Shown: piece after piece, positions 1-12,400 of the stretch
Layout: every line of letters begins with the position of its first letter
How positions within the stretch are numbered: the stretch's first letter is position 1
From: Priapulus caudatus
Lineage: Eukaryota; Priapulida; Priapulimorpha; Priapulimorphida; Priapulidae
Assembly: GCF_000485595.1 (NCBI RefSeq)
Contig: NW_014577312.1
Span: 149,883 to 201,764, forward strand
Reading direction: 5' to 3'
DNA length: 51,882 bases
Position numbers and translations under genes: made by a program
The notes under the pieces: model-generated
The model's input: the letters and a program-made list of their open reading frames with translations, nothing else
The model's database searches: none
What the model was told of the DNA's origin: nothing

Positions 1-180
1 AGTGGTTGTGGATGGGTGTGGTTGTCGTGAGAGGTGTTGTGATAGTGGGTGGGAGTGGCAATGGTGGGTGAGGGTGTGGTGATAGGTGGTAGGGGCCGGA
101 GGGTATGTTAAGTTTCATAGTGATAGCAGGTGGGAGTGGCGAGTGTGAATGGAAATAGATACTGGTGAATGTGGGATGTA
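1..180. repeat. G-rich GTGGTGGGTG degenerate repeat
   Basis: This stretch is made of variants of GTGGTGGGTGG and GTGATAGGTGGT with no open frame of interest. It lies in the intron upstream of the first BAR exon in the window. Confidence 0.6.
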
Positions 181-199
181 TATTTCATCAGGTATCACT

Positions 200-480
200 A
201 CTGTTATCATATATATATAGCAGTGTGTAGAAGGCATGTGATGTATATTTGATAGGTATATCACTACTGTTATCATTGCAGTGTGTAGATTGTAGAAGGT
301 ATATGTGATGTATATTTGATAGGTATATCACTACTGTTATTATTGCAGCATGTAGAAGGTATGTGATGTATATTTGATAGGTATCCTTACTGTTATCATA
401 GCAGTGTGTAGAAGGTATGTGATGTATATTTGATAGGTATCCTTACTGTTATCATTGCAGTTTGTAGAAGGTATGTTTGA
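200..480. repeat. ~57-bp tandem repeat with acceptor-like ends
   Basis: About five copies of a unit containing GTATGTGATGTATATTTGAT, then ACTGTTATCATTGCAG, then TGTGTAGAAGG. Most copies carry a pyrimidine-rich stretch ending in CAG, so they resemble weak splice acceptors. They end about 50 bp before the real exon acceptor at 527. Confidence 0.75.
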
Positions 481-527
481 TACATGCTCACTGACGACTA
501 ACGCAGATTTGTTGTTCTATTTTGCAG

Positions 528-663
528 CTTTTCCAGACGCTAGGCAAGGCGGACAAAACACGCGATGAGGGCTTTGAGACATACGTGGGCAACTTCGCCA
601 AGCAGCAGGCATCAGCTAATAATCTTTCGAAGGAAATCAGGAGATATGTCAGCTCAGTCAAAG
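528..663 (+). CDS. Amph: Amphiphysin exon A: BAR domain helix 1
   Basis: The exon follows the acceptor TTCTATTTTGCAG and ends at donor GTAAGA. It encodes 45 codons plus one base, beginning LFQTLGKADKTRDEGF and ending RRYVSSVK. This is the start of the second coding exon in amphiphysin/BIN1 genes (VLQKLGKADET-type block), entering in phase 0 as in vertebrate homologues. It therefore leaves the initiator exon outside the window. It joins the next exon in phase 1 to make an alanine codon. Confidence 0.94.
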
Positions 664-3440
664 GTAAGATTTAGGGTTAGGGTGGTTACATAGTGTAGAT
701 TTAAAAGAATTAAAACACGGACCACATCAGGAGTGAATAATAGAGAATCTCTATTATTCACTCCTGATATCATCTATACGCGTTCATGTAATACTAATAG
801 GCAATAACCCGAGCAACGTAACCAAGTTTAGTTCAATAAACAAATCTTCTATTAACACCATCATTATGGTAGATACGGTTATATCGATGCAGTAGTTCTT
901 GCAACTGTAGGTACAGCCACCTTAGGACTCGATATCTATTCTAGTGTAGACGTACAGTTAGCTAGCTTCATTCTTTACTCGTCACAAAAGGGCGATATGT
1001 AATATAATGTAAGGAAGATGCCTACTGATAGGTAAAAACGTTGCAAGTTGTATGGCTCCACACAGCTTTCTAAAGGAATCCGACTATATTCCAACAAAAA
1101 CGCGAAATTTTGATTAACACCAGAACCAGTAGGCGCTCCGATTTTTGTTGATTTTTTTTTTTCGTTTTTAATCGGCTGGCTAGACGGACTCCAATCCCTA
1201 AAAACAACCGTGGTTGATCTTAACAACTATCTCTGGAGTCCGTCTATCGGCAAATACCGATGTACGGTGTAGTGTTCCAGTGCATTTATGACACATCGCG
1301 TTTCTTTGCGTTGGTGCATGCTCGAGAACCGCCCCTATATCGAAGCGTTCCCGATCTTTGCACGGGTATACCAACCAGACCCGCGTTTTAAAATAGCGTC
1401 TGAAAATAAACTAATGCGCTCTCGCTCGCTTCCAAACAAAAACAATGTGATAGAAAAACAATGTCGAATCGCATGCCACCCCCCCCCTCTCTCCCTACGT
1501 TTACCGTGGGTTTCAGAATATTCGTAATGCATGTGCCGATGCTGCTTGTGTATTACGGAAATATTAATAATAAAAATGATAGCTCTACTCGTATACGCCG
1601 ACCACTAACGATCACGGATAACAGACGGTTAAGAACTCAGTATTACACCTGTATAAATTATATGCGGAAGGGGGGCGTTTAAGTTTTAGTAGGGAGAATA
1701 TACAGACGCTCCCTCTTCTGCAATGACCTTGCGACAGAATCAGCAATGAACAGACGACGATGAGAAAACGGGTAGAATGTAGGATGCAAAAACAAAAGAG
1801 TGTAAAACGGAAAAAATGTTTCCCGCGAAGAAAAGGATGTAAAGTTCATTGAGTTTCTCAACGGGCCTAGTAATGTATATGTACGCATAGATTCTCGATT
1901 TAATTGTACAGTCCAGCTGTAACATATGTTACACAGCGAAAGTAGGTTTATTTCTGGTTACTGATTGCACTACCGTTTCCTGCACTGTAGAATATGGCCG
2001 TATTGGTAACCTGGACTGGGTAGCCTTGTTGCTCCGTAGCATGTATATTTATACACGTACCGTACTCGCTGCTGTTCCTGACTGCATGTATGTAATGGAG
2101 GTATAGTGCGTGCTCGAAAATAGCTTTCTCTAAGGTAGCTTTCTTTTTAGGTAGAAAAAAAAGACATAATAAATCAGTTCCTCTCTTTCGTGTGGATGAA
2201 ACCGCTGTTAGCTGTAATAATTATTAAAAAGTCGAACGAAGACATCTGTTTGAGATAAACCTATTGATTTCTGGGAACGCATGTAAAATTCGATCATAGG
2301 GGTGGGTGGATCATCATGTAAGTTCTTAAGTAAACGTGTGAGTCATGCTCTACTTAATGTAGACACAGGAATGATGGTAAAAAATAAGTCGCGGGAAGTG
2401 TCATAATTAAAGAAAATACTAATTAACAACAAGTGCTGCAAAATAATTAGATGAGTATACCGTAGATACGTTATAGCCTATGAACAGTGTTAGGGAACAT
2501 GTACAATTCTGTACAGGCATTTTACCGTACGTGTCTTAAAATAACGTATGGATATTTATTCAATCCTAATTCAATCATCAAACTGATCTAAAAATCGTAA
2601 TAACATTTCGTGGATTATTATTTCTATTGATTCTAATTAAAATTCACCTTCAAGTTTGAGTTCGTACATGAGGAGATGATTATGATAATGAGGATTTGAA
2701 ATGTCATAACCATGGAAATGATAAAGCATTGGTATTGTTTTTTTCTACTCGTGTTGCCATGGCAACGATGAGGGTGGCGATGTTTTGTAGTGTGGTGTCT
2801 TCGGTGTCGTTGCCAACTTGTCATGATCCGATAACGATGACAGTTGATGACAGACGACGCAGTTGGTGGCAGTTTGTTGTGATGTTGCCATGGTGATGAT
2901 GCAGCTGATGATGAAGGTGTGTTGTGTTGTTGCCATGGAGATGATGCAGCTAGTGATGAAAGTCTGTTGTGTTGTTGCCATGGAGATGATGTAGCTGCTG
3001 ATGAAGGTTTGTTGTGTTATTACCATGGTGATGATGCAGCTAGTGATGAAGCGTTGTTGTGTTGTTGCCATGGAGATGTCTGCAGCTGGTGATGAAGGTT
3101 TGTTGTTGCTATGGTGAGGATGCAGCTGGTGATGAAGGTTTGTTGTTGCTATGGTGAGGATGCAGCTGGTGATGAAGGTTTGTTGTTGCTATGGTGATGA
3201 AGCAGCTGCTTATGAAGGTTTGTTGTGTTGTAGCCATGGAGATGTCTGCCAAGTCTCTCTATGATGCACTGGCGGAGGTTCATGAACCGGAGTGGGTTGA
3301 GCATAATGTAATCGAGGAAGCCTCACAGAAATCACTCGAGATCTGGGTCGACTACATGAAGACACTACAAGACAGCGTTGTCGAGCCTATGACGCAGTAC
3401 CAGGCCAAGTTTACAGATGTCAGGGTAGGTTTCTCATTCA

Positions 3441-3471
<31 letters not shown>

Positions 3472-6400
3472 GGGTCACTACACTACACTCGACCTAGCTA
3501 TAGCGACCAATTCAGCTAATAGTAAGCTAATCTAAGTCCGTAGGGTGTTCACCTGGGAAGATTGGGTGCGGGGGAGACAGAGACAAAATTCAAACTGTAA
3601 CGCAGTACCAGGCCAAGTTTACAGATGTCAGGGTAGATTTTTCATTCAACTCATAGTAGGCTAATCGAAAATCCGCAGGGTGTTCACCTGGAACTTGGAA
3701 GGATGGTGGGTGGGGGCAGTGGCAAAATTCAAACTTTTAGCTTGGTTATAATGAAATATACCTCACTTTAGATAGATGTGATAGAGAGTGATTATATTAT
3801 TTGTCCTAATTAGCGCCTTACATCGGTAACTATCCAGTATGAATACATTATGAAAGGCAGTGATCAAAACATCCGATCCATGTCCGTCAAGGGCGAATAA
3901 CGGCAAAGGAGTTCGGCACGTATTGGATGCTGAATTTCACCACATTTTATCTTAACAGTTTGATGTGAATAAAAATAATAATTTACACAAACTCATGCGT
4001 CTTCTGCTCACTGGTCCTTACTCTGTCTCTTCCGGTCGTATTAGAAATTGTCAATTAGAAGTTAGAATAGTCATTATTCACCATCTGATGTCCGGCTGAT
4101 TTCATAGTTATATATATATCTCAATATCAGAGTATTGCAATCCGTCTGAGTCGTTCATCATACAGGAAGCGGACGTTTTGCTCGTGCAGACATCATTGAC
4201 ACGCTGTGACGCGAGCAGTCATGCGAAACAGTATAGTGCCACAGACGTGTACAGAGTTGATACCAACCTGCGCACGTAGCCACGTAACTGGGGCTCATAA
4301 GGGCTATGTCTCCCTGTGTATTGCCAGACACTGCGGCTGCTGCTGTTGTTGCTACTAACTGCTGTTATTGTTGCTGCCATTATTGTTTGTTAATTGTTGA
4401 TATTATTGATTGTTGTTATTGACAACAGCAGCCGCAGTGTCCGGCAGTACCCAGGTAGACATAGACCCTGTCAGCGTAACTGTGTACTGTGAACGTAGTA
4501 CTTTCGGGGTAGGGGTGTGGGACTGTGGGGTGTCAGTGTACTGTAGGGTATAATGTGGGGACTCGGTACTTTGGATTATGGTTTTCTCTGTTGCTGCTGT
4601 ACAGGCACACATGTCGAATTCACAAACGACCGTAGTAATTGGTGAGACATCGGTAGCAAAAGTGATCGAGTTCTCTAACTGCGTGGCCGCAACCTTGTGT
4701 TACACAGTTGTAAGACATTTGACAAGCTTTTTTTTGATACCCTAAAAAAGTGAATCAACAAATCATGAAATTTACTTCTAATGAGTTCGGGTTGAGTTTG
4801 CTTTGCTGAATGGGTCTCACTTTCGGTGTACGATGTAACCATGCCTTCTTCGCATTACAAAGAGCTACACATTCTGTTTAGCTGCACTGCGAGCTGTTTA
4901 GAGAGACCCGTTCCACACACCTATGGGTACAGAATTCTTTTATAGTGCATTATAGACTGGTGTGGGAAACATGTACGGAATAGACAGACGGTGTTAGGCG
5001 AGGTATTCACAGATAGATGGAGGAAGGGATATAAGAAGCTAAGGGATATAATTGCGCAATAAACTATGAAAATTGGCACGCAGGTAGTTTAAGATATGTA
5101 CGTTCATATCTCATTCACATACATACATATTTACATATGTATGAGATCGGGCCATCTCCATCGGCATGGTGTCTACGAACAAGTTACGCGATCGCTCGCG
5201 CAGAATAATCACTCGCCCTTCTTCTTTCGTCAACCGGCGCTGGCTTGCCAGGTGTGATTTTAAAAAATGGCGACTCGAAAACAAATATAAAAAACGGCTT
5301 TGATAGTCGGGCGTAAGTGAGGCAGCAGAGCCAACGCGGATAACATAATGCGTTCTTTTTTCCCCCGACGCGACATTTTTCTCGGGGTGCTGCCAATTGT
5401 CCCCCCCCCTGCTCCTTGAAAAAAACTGTGGGTACGGCACATGAAGGCTTGTGTCATTACGTAGGTATTTGTCGAATTTGTTGCCGACAATAGGAAATAC
5501 AAAGCGTCGCGATGGTGCGTTGTAAACGATACGCGTACATGTGGAGAAGGCGATCTAGCCGGGGTCAGGCTCAGTGCATTCCGGCCTTCCATTTACTGCC
5601 GTATAACTGGCGTGTGAGAATATGCGCGTGGCTTTTCAATCAGATTTTTGGCAACTGTGTCGAGGAAATTGTAATTCACCGCGCGCGACTGCATGCATGG
5701 TGTTCTTCGTCGATCGGTTGTTGTGCGATGGAGTCGGAAATCAGTGAACCACCGACACCTTGTTTTCACACTTCCCCTGACGGCTACGCAGTTCTTACAA
5801 ACTCCCCCTGGTAAACTTGCAATGCCTCTTGACCCAGTCACGCAAAATTAAGCTCAACAAAGACTGCAGTGTTGCCTGTCGTTCCGTAAAACCCACATGC
5901 CAACATTTCGCAGTATTTGCATCGTCCGGCTTTTTGCTCGGAATGTGCGAGTGAACGCACGTGACTGAATTCGCCACCAGAGTAAATTAAGCGCAACCAG
6001 AGAACTGATGTTGCGAGCAAGCAAGAAAAGATGTAGGCAACCACGTAGAGCTGTGAACATCCAGGTAGAGTTGTGAACATCCAGGTAGAGCTGTGAACAT
6101 CCAGGTGGAGATGTGAACATCCAGGTAGAGCTGTGAACATCCAGGTAGAGCTGTGAACATCCAGGTAGAGCCGTGAACACCCAGGTAGAGATGTGAACAC
6201 CCAGGTAGAGCTGTGAACACCCAGGTAGAGATGTGAACATCCAGGTAGAGATGTGAACACCCAGGTAGAACCGTGAACACCCAGGTAGAGCCGTGAACAC
6301 CCAGGGACAGATGTGAACATCCATCTAGAGCCGTGAACACCCAGGTAGAGCTGTGAACATTCAGGTAGAGCTGTGAACATCCAGGTAGAGCCGTGAACAC

Positions 6401-9400
6401 CCAGGTACAGTTGTGATTAAACAGGTGAAACTGTGCACCTAGGTAGAGCTGAGAGCTGTGAGGTGAGCGGGACAAAAACTATGCGAGGTGCATATACATG
6501 AAAACATTCCATATCTAATTGTCAGAGCCAATTAATTGTAAAACGCTCAATTAATTGCTCTCCGGCAAATAGTGCAGTAAGCGTCACAAATATTTCCCAA
6601 ATATTTCCACAGACGTGGACAAGGCGTACGCAGTGAGTCTGTCAAAATCCCGTACGGCCTTATATATTACATAATATTAAGAGCTAATAATACTAAATAA
6701 TAATTATTTGATATCTCTTGATAATATAGAAAACAGTCCCGGAAATGCTAATATCAGAAACAAGTTCTATCCGGTTACAAAATTAACACATGCACAAAAA
6801 CGCGTAGTGACTCAGATGCAAGCCGACGTGTCCGAAAGTAGAACAGGAAGAGTAACGCGACCCCCTATGAAGCCTAGCGCAGACCTGCGATTTTTGGTTG
6901 CTCGTCGTTGCAACCCGCAACCGCAAGTGATCGGTCGATGTGTCACCGCGTGTGCGCACACATGCGATTTCCGAGTAATTTTAGAGCAATTTAGGAGATA
7001 TTGAGAGCGACGAGTCGCACAAATTCAAATAAGTTCGATTTCTTGCAACTCGTCGCAAGCGACCAGAATAGCTACGGGTTGCAGTTGCACATTCCCGCAG
7101 ACGTAGCGATTTCACAGCAATTTTTGCAGCGATTCTAGGATCGCTGTCAAGTTGCATGAAAAAATCGCACGTCTGCGCTAGGCTTAATGCGACTCCCTAA
7201 GCGTTTTGCAAAAGATCATATGTACGACAAAGAAAAACGATGTCAGGTTTTATGGGGGATCTTTGTATCGCTGCTGGCATACGTTGGTGAATCGATGTCC
7301 GCATGCACTGAGCACCACCTCGTATCACGTGTTCTTACAGAGACTATATTTTAAGTGTCGAACTCGTCTACGAAGTTTTTTGCACCCCCCCTCCCCGAAA
7401 CTGCTCCACTATTCGACTTCTATTTGGTGAAGTCTACTTCGTGAAGTCTATTTCGTGCTTCTCGGTATTTTAGTAGGGCTTTTTGTTACCGTTTGTTCAA
7501 CGCATGTAGTCAGGTAAATGCAAATTAATTTCGAAAGCGCTAAATTTCAACAATTTCTGCAAATTTCAGCAAACTAATTTCAACAAGCTTGCCAGGTACA
7601 GGACTTTGTCAGGTCGGCTTAATTAATTACGTAAAATTACGTTAAATAATTACGTGAAGTTATTGAGGAGTGGTTCGGCTGGGGTATAGGTACTGTGCGT
7701 GCTGGGGTAAACAAGGGATAAGTGAGGGTATATCAGGAAGTCCGTTTACGAAACCTGCTCGAACACCGAATCCCAATTCTTTGGTCAGTCCGATCTGTCG
7801 TGTACGGCCTCACAAACATCGACAACATTGAAATCTACAAAACATTGTAATAGAGAGCTTTGTGGAAACAAAGTTTCCCCGTAACAAGTACACGAAGAAC
7901 GAACTACGTCTTGGTTATTTCCTGCATGCTCACACGCGGCTGGTGTACTGTGGTTGTGGTTGTGAACCGTACTCCGACAGCCGGCAGACTAAGTGCTGGC
8001 TGCTATAGCAAAGGCTTCACCTCACGTCAACATTTCTATTTCGGCAAAATTGTTTTCTCGTGCCCTGGCAAGCAATTTAAGTGGCAAGCATAGTTTTAGG
8101 GGCGAATACGAGACGGGTTGTATAATACGGGCGCGCTGTAGTGTTATTAAAATGCACCGCCATATCGTGGTGCCTTCACCGGTACAGCCGAGGGAGGCCG
8201 TATGATAAATAACCCTACCGTGGATGTATTTAAGGTAGACAAAACTAGGAAGAGGCGTTGAGCGAGTGAGACATGGTAAGCTGGAGCGGCGGGACGGAAA
8301 TACCCGCGGAGGCTGCATGAGTCACGGCGTGAGCACGTGTTAGGGCTTCACGTCTTTGCGTGTCAGCATCCCCAGCATCCCTCCGCATCCCTCAGCATCC
8401 TCAGCTTTCTCATCCGTGGTGAATTGGCGAGGTCCCGGCGCGATGGCTCGGGGGGCGGGGACGCTGCAAATGCTGCAAAATTAAGCGATTTTTGCGCGCT
8501 CGCACGTGGATTGCGTTACTCGCGTAAGTTGCTTAAGCTGTGCTCAGGTGCGGAAAACAAGGTCGGTCCTCGCCGCAGCAGCCGCCGCGTGGGTTCTACA
8601 CGCTACTGGGCGGGACGCGCTCGAAAAAGGCGATTCCAAATAAAGAGCGGATTTGTGCGGTTTTCGGGAAGGACGCGTCAATTACGCTGTGATGGTCAAG
8701 TAAAGGTGCGGTGCGGTGCGTGGTGTGGCCTCAGACGTCGTGCAGATTAGGGTTGCGCTGATGAAAGTAACGTTTTTCACCGAATTCTTGCGCGAGGCCG
8801 CGAGTGTCGAGTCGTAAGTAGGGGGCCCGCTGCTGCTTTCACGGGTCACTGATAGCGATGACGCGTGAGCTGCGCATCCTTCCATCTGTTCTCTTCAACT
8901 AAGCTGATCATAATAGTCAGGTGGTTAAACAAAATGATGGGGACATTCCGGATAAAAGAACCAAACTTTTCCCATGTGCTATCCATTACCCTATAAGACA
9001 ATTGTGGCCCCGCGCGATTAGAATGACGTCTTGTTCAACTAATATCAGGAGTTGATAATAATAGATGCTATATGCTCCTGCTAATAAGTTACCTCCAAAA
9101 TGTAATTCGTAAGTATAAATGAGGTAATTTTAATTGATTTTAATTGACAACGGCGGTTCGGCGGCATCATAAAGAAACGATCAGGATGTATGTGTAACGA
9201 GAAAGAGGCTAACCAAACTGGCTATAGCTAATGAAAACATTCTACCTTCGCGCTAACGCAATCGTACGTGAAACAGGGGGGTCTGAGTACGGTTAACCAG
9301 CACTGAGTAATCAGGTAAAAGCTTGAAGGACGCCGCACCGCGTGTGCCTCAGCGTCTGGTGGTTGGAGTTCATCAAAACTGGGCGCGGTTCGACTCCGCG

Positions 9401-12400
9401 GAAATTGCGCCCGTGTTTACCTATCCGGAGCTATTGCATTGCGGCGGCTTTTTAAAATAAACAGACCGTTCTCCGGCCGAGTCACATGTGCAATATGACC
9501 TGGAAATGTTCTCGGCTCTCTCCGAGATCGTGGTGTTTCGTGCGGCGGAGAGTACGGGGTTGATAGGTTGGAGCAGTTACGGTCGGGGATGATGGCAGAG
9601 TACGGGTGATGCGTGGATAGTACGGGGGGTGGTGGAGAGTACGAGCTGCTGGTGGAGAGTACGGGGACAGGGTGCATGATGTAGAGTACGGGGCGCGTGA
9701 TAGGTGGAGAGTACGGTGGCGATGTCGTGGAGAGTACGCGTATCGTGATGGTGAGAGTACGAGGTGATGGTGGAGAGTACGGGTGATGGTGGAGCATACG
9801 GGGTGATGTGGAGACGTACGGGGCTGGTGATGGTGGAGAGGTACGGGTGTGATGGGTGGAGAGCTACGGAGGTGATGGCTGGAGAGTACGGGTGTGATTG
9901 GTGGATGAGCTACGGGGTGGATGGTGGGCAGTACGGGTGATTGGTGGAGAGTCACGGGGTGATTGATGGAAGAGAGCTAACGGGCGGTGATGGTGGAGGT
10001 ACGGGGGTGATGGTGCGAGAGTACGAGGTGAGGTGGAGAGCAGTACGGGTGATGGTGGAGAGTACGGGGCGATGCGTGGAGAGTCGGGGTGATGGTGGAG
10101 ATACGCGCAGGCCCGAGTGATGGTGGAGAGTACGGGAATGGTGGAGAGTACGGGTTTATGGATGGTTTGGCAGAGTACGGGGGGCGATGTGGAGAGTACG
10201 CGGGCTGATGGTCGAGAGTACGGGTGATGGTGGAGAGTACGGGAGTGATGGTTGGAGCAGTACCGGGAGAGGTGATGGTGGAGAGTACGGGGTGATTGTG
10301 GAGAGTACGGGCGTGTGTGGAGAGTACGGCGGGGTGGATGGTGGAGGGACGGGTGATGGTGGCGACGCAGTACGGAGTGATGGCGGATGAGCTACGGGCG
10401 TGGCGGAGAGTACGGGCGATGGTGGAGAGTACGGCGGGGATGGTGGAGAGTACGGGGTGGATGGGATGGAGAGAGTACGGGCGGTGATGGTGGAAGAGTA
10501 CGAGGTGATGGTGGAGATTACGGGGTGATGGTGGAGAGTACGGGCGTGATGGGTGGAGAGTACGGGTGATGGTGGTAGTACGGCTGGTTGGCATCGATGG
10601 CGGAGAGTACGGGGTGATGGTGGAAAGTACGGGGTGATGGCGGATGAGAGTAACGGACTCGGGGTTGATGGTGGAGAGTACGGGGTGGTGGTGGATGCAG
10701 TACGGGTCGTGATGGTTGGAGAGTACGGGTGATGGTGGGAGAGTACAAGGGTGATCGGTGTGAGAGTACCGGGGTGATGGTGCGGAGAGTACAGGTGCAT
10801 GTGGAGAGTACGGGTCTGATGGTGGGATGAGTACGGGGCTGATTGTGGAGATACGGGGATGGGGAGAGTACGTTGGTGATGTGGACGAAGTACGGGGTGA
10901 TGGTGCGAGAGTACGGCGTTGATGGTTGGAGAGTACCGCGGGTGATGTGTGGAGAGCTACGGGGTGATGTGGAGAGTACGGGTGATGGTGGCAGAGTACG
11001 GGGGGACTGGTGGGAGTACGGGATGGTGGAGAGTGTACGGAGGCGTGACGGTGTGGCAGAGTACGGGTGGTCGATGGTGTTCGAGAGTACGGCGTGATGG
11101 TGGGAGTACGGGGTGATGGTGAGAGTACGGCGGTGATGGTGGAGAGAGTACGGCGGTGGCATGGTGGAGAGTACGGGGGGGATGGTGGAGAGTACGGTGG
11201 GGACTGGTTGGAGATACGGGGGGTGATGGGTGGAGAGTACGGGGTGATGGTGGGAGATGTACGGGGTGATGGGCGCGGAGAAGTACCGGGTCTGATGATG
11301 GTGGAGAGTACGGGTGATGTGCGAGAATACGGGTTGATGCGTGGAGAGAGTACGGCGCGGATGCGTGAGAGTACGGGGCGATGGTGAGAGAGTACGCGGC
11401 GATGGTGGAGAGTACGGGGCGGTGATGTGGAGAGATTACGCGGGTGATGGTGGGAGAGTACGGTGTGATGGTGGAGGAGTACGGAGCGTGATGGGTGTGA
11501 GAGTACGGCGGTGATGGTTGGAGATACGGGCTGATGGTGGAGAGCTACGGAGTGATGGTGAGAGGAGTACGGGGTGATGGTGAGAGAGACGTGGGGTCTT
11601 GTGGTGGAGAGTACGGAAGAGACAACATTCGACGGAGCGGCGGTGATGGTGAGAGCAGTACGGCGGTGATTGGTGGCACGAGTACGGGGTGATGGTGGAG
11701 AGGTACGGGGTGATGGTGGAGAGTACGGGGGCGATGGTGAGAGTACGGGAGTGATGGTGGAGAGTACGGGGTGATGGGTGGAGAGTACGGGGGTGTGGTG
11801 GAGTACGGGGTGATGGTGAGAGTACGGGGGATGAGTGGGATACGGGTGGATGGTGGAGAGTACGGGGGTGATGCGTGGAGAGCTACGCGGGGGGATGGTG
11901 GAGATACGGATTGATAGTGGAGAGATACGCGGGTGATGGGTGGAGAGTACGGGTGTGATGGGGAGAGTACGCGGCCGGGTGATGGTGGAGAGCACGGGGT
12001 GATGGTGGAGAGTACTCGGGGGGGATGGTTGGAGAGTACGGGGTGTGGTGGGAGGTACGGGTATGCAGTGGAGATTACGGGGGTGATGGTGGAGAGTAGG
12101 GGTTGATGCGTGGAGAGTACACGGTGATGGTGGAGAGTACGGGGTGAATGATGGAGAGTACGCAGGTGTGGTGGAGAGTTACGGGGTGATGGGGGAGAGT
12201 ACGGGGTGATGGTGGATGAGTACGGGGTGTGGTGGAGAGTAACGCTGGTGCATGGTGGAGAGTACGGGGTGATGGGTTGGAGAGTACGGGGTGATGGTGG
12301 GAGAGTACGGGTGATGGTCGGAAGTACGGGTGATCGGTGATGGTGGAGAGACGGGGTAGATGGTGGATGTACGGGGGTGGTGGTGCGAGAGTAGGCCGGG

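Noticed and set aside
5838..6475. Regular repeats resembling a CRISPR array
   Set aside because: It is a spacerless 20-bp minisatellite in an animal intron; units abut directly.
8337..8750. 137-codon plus-strand frame in a GC-rich part of the B-D intron
   Set aside because: No recognisable similarity, low-complexity start, and no splice-site logic linking it to the gene.
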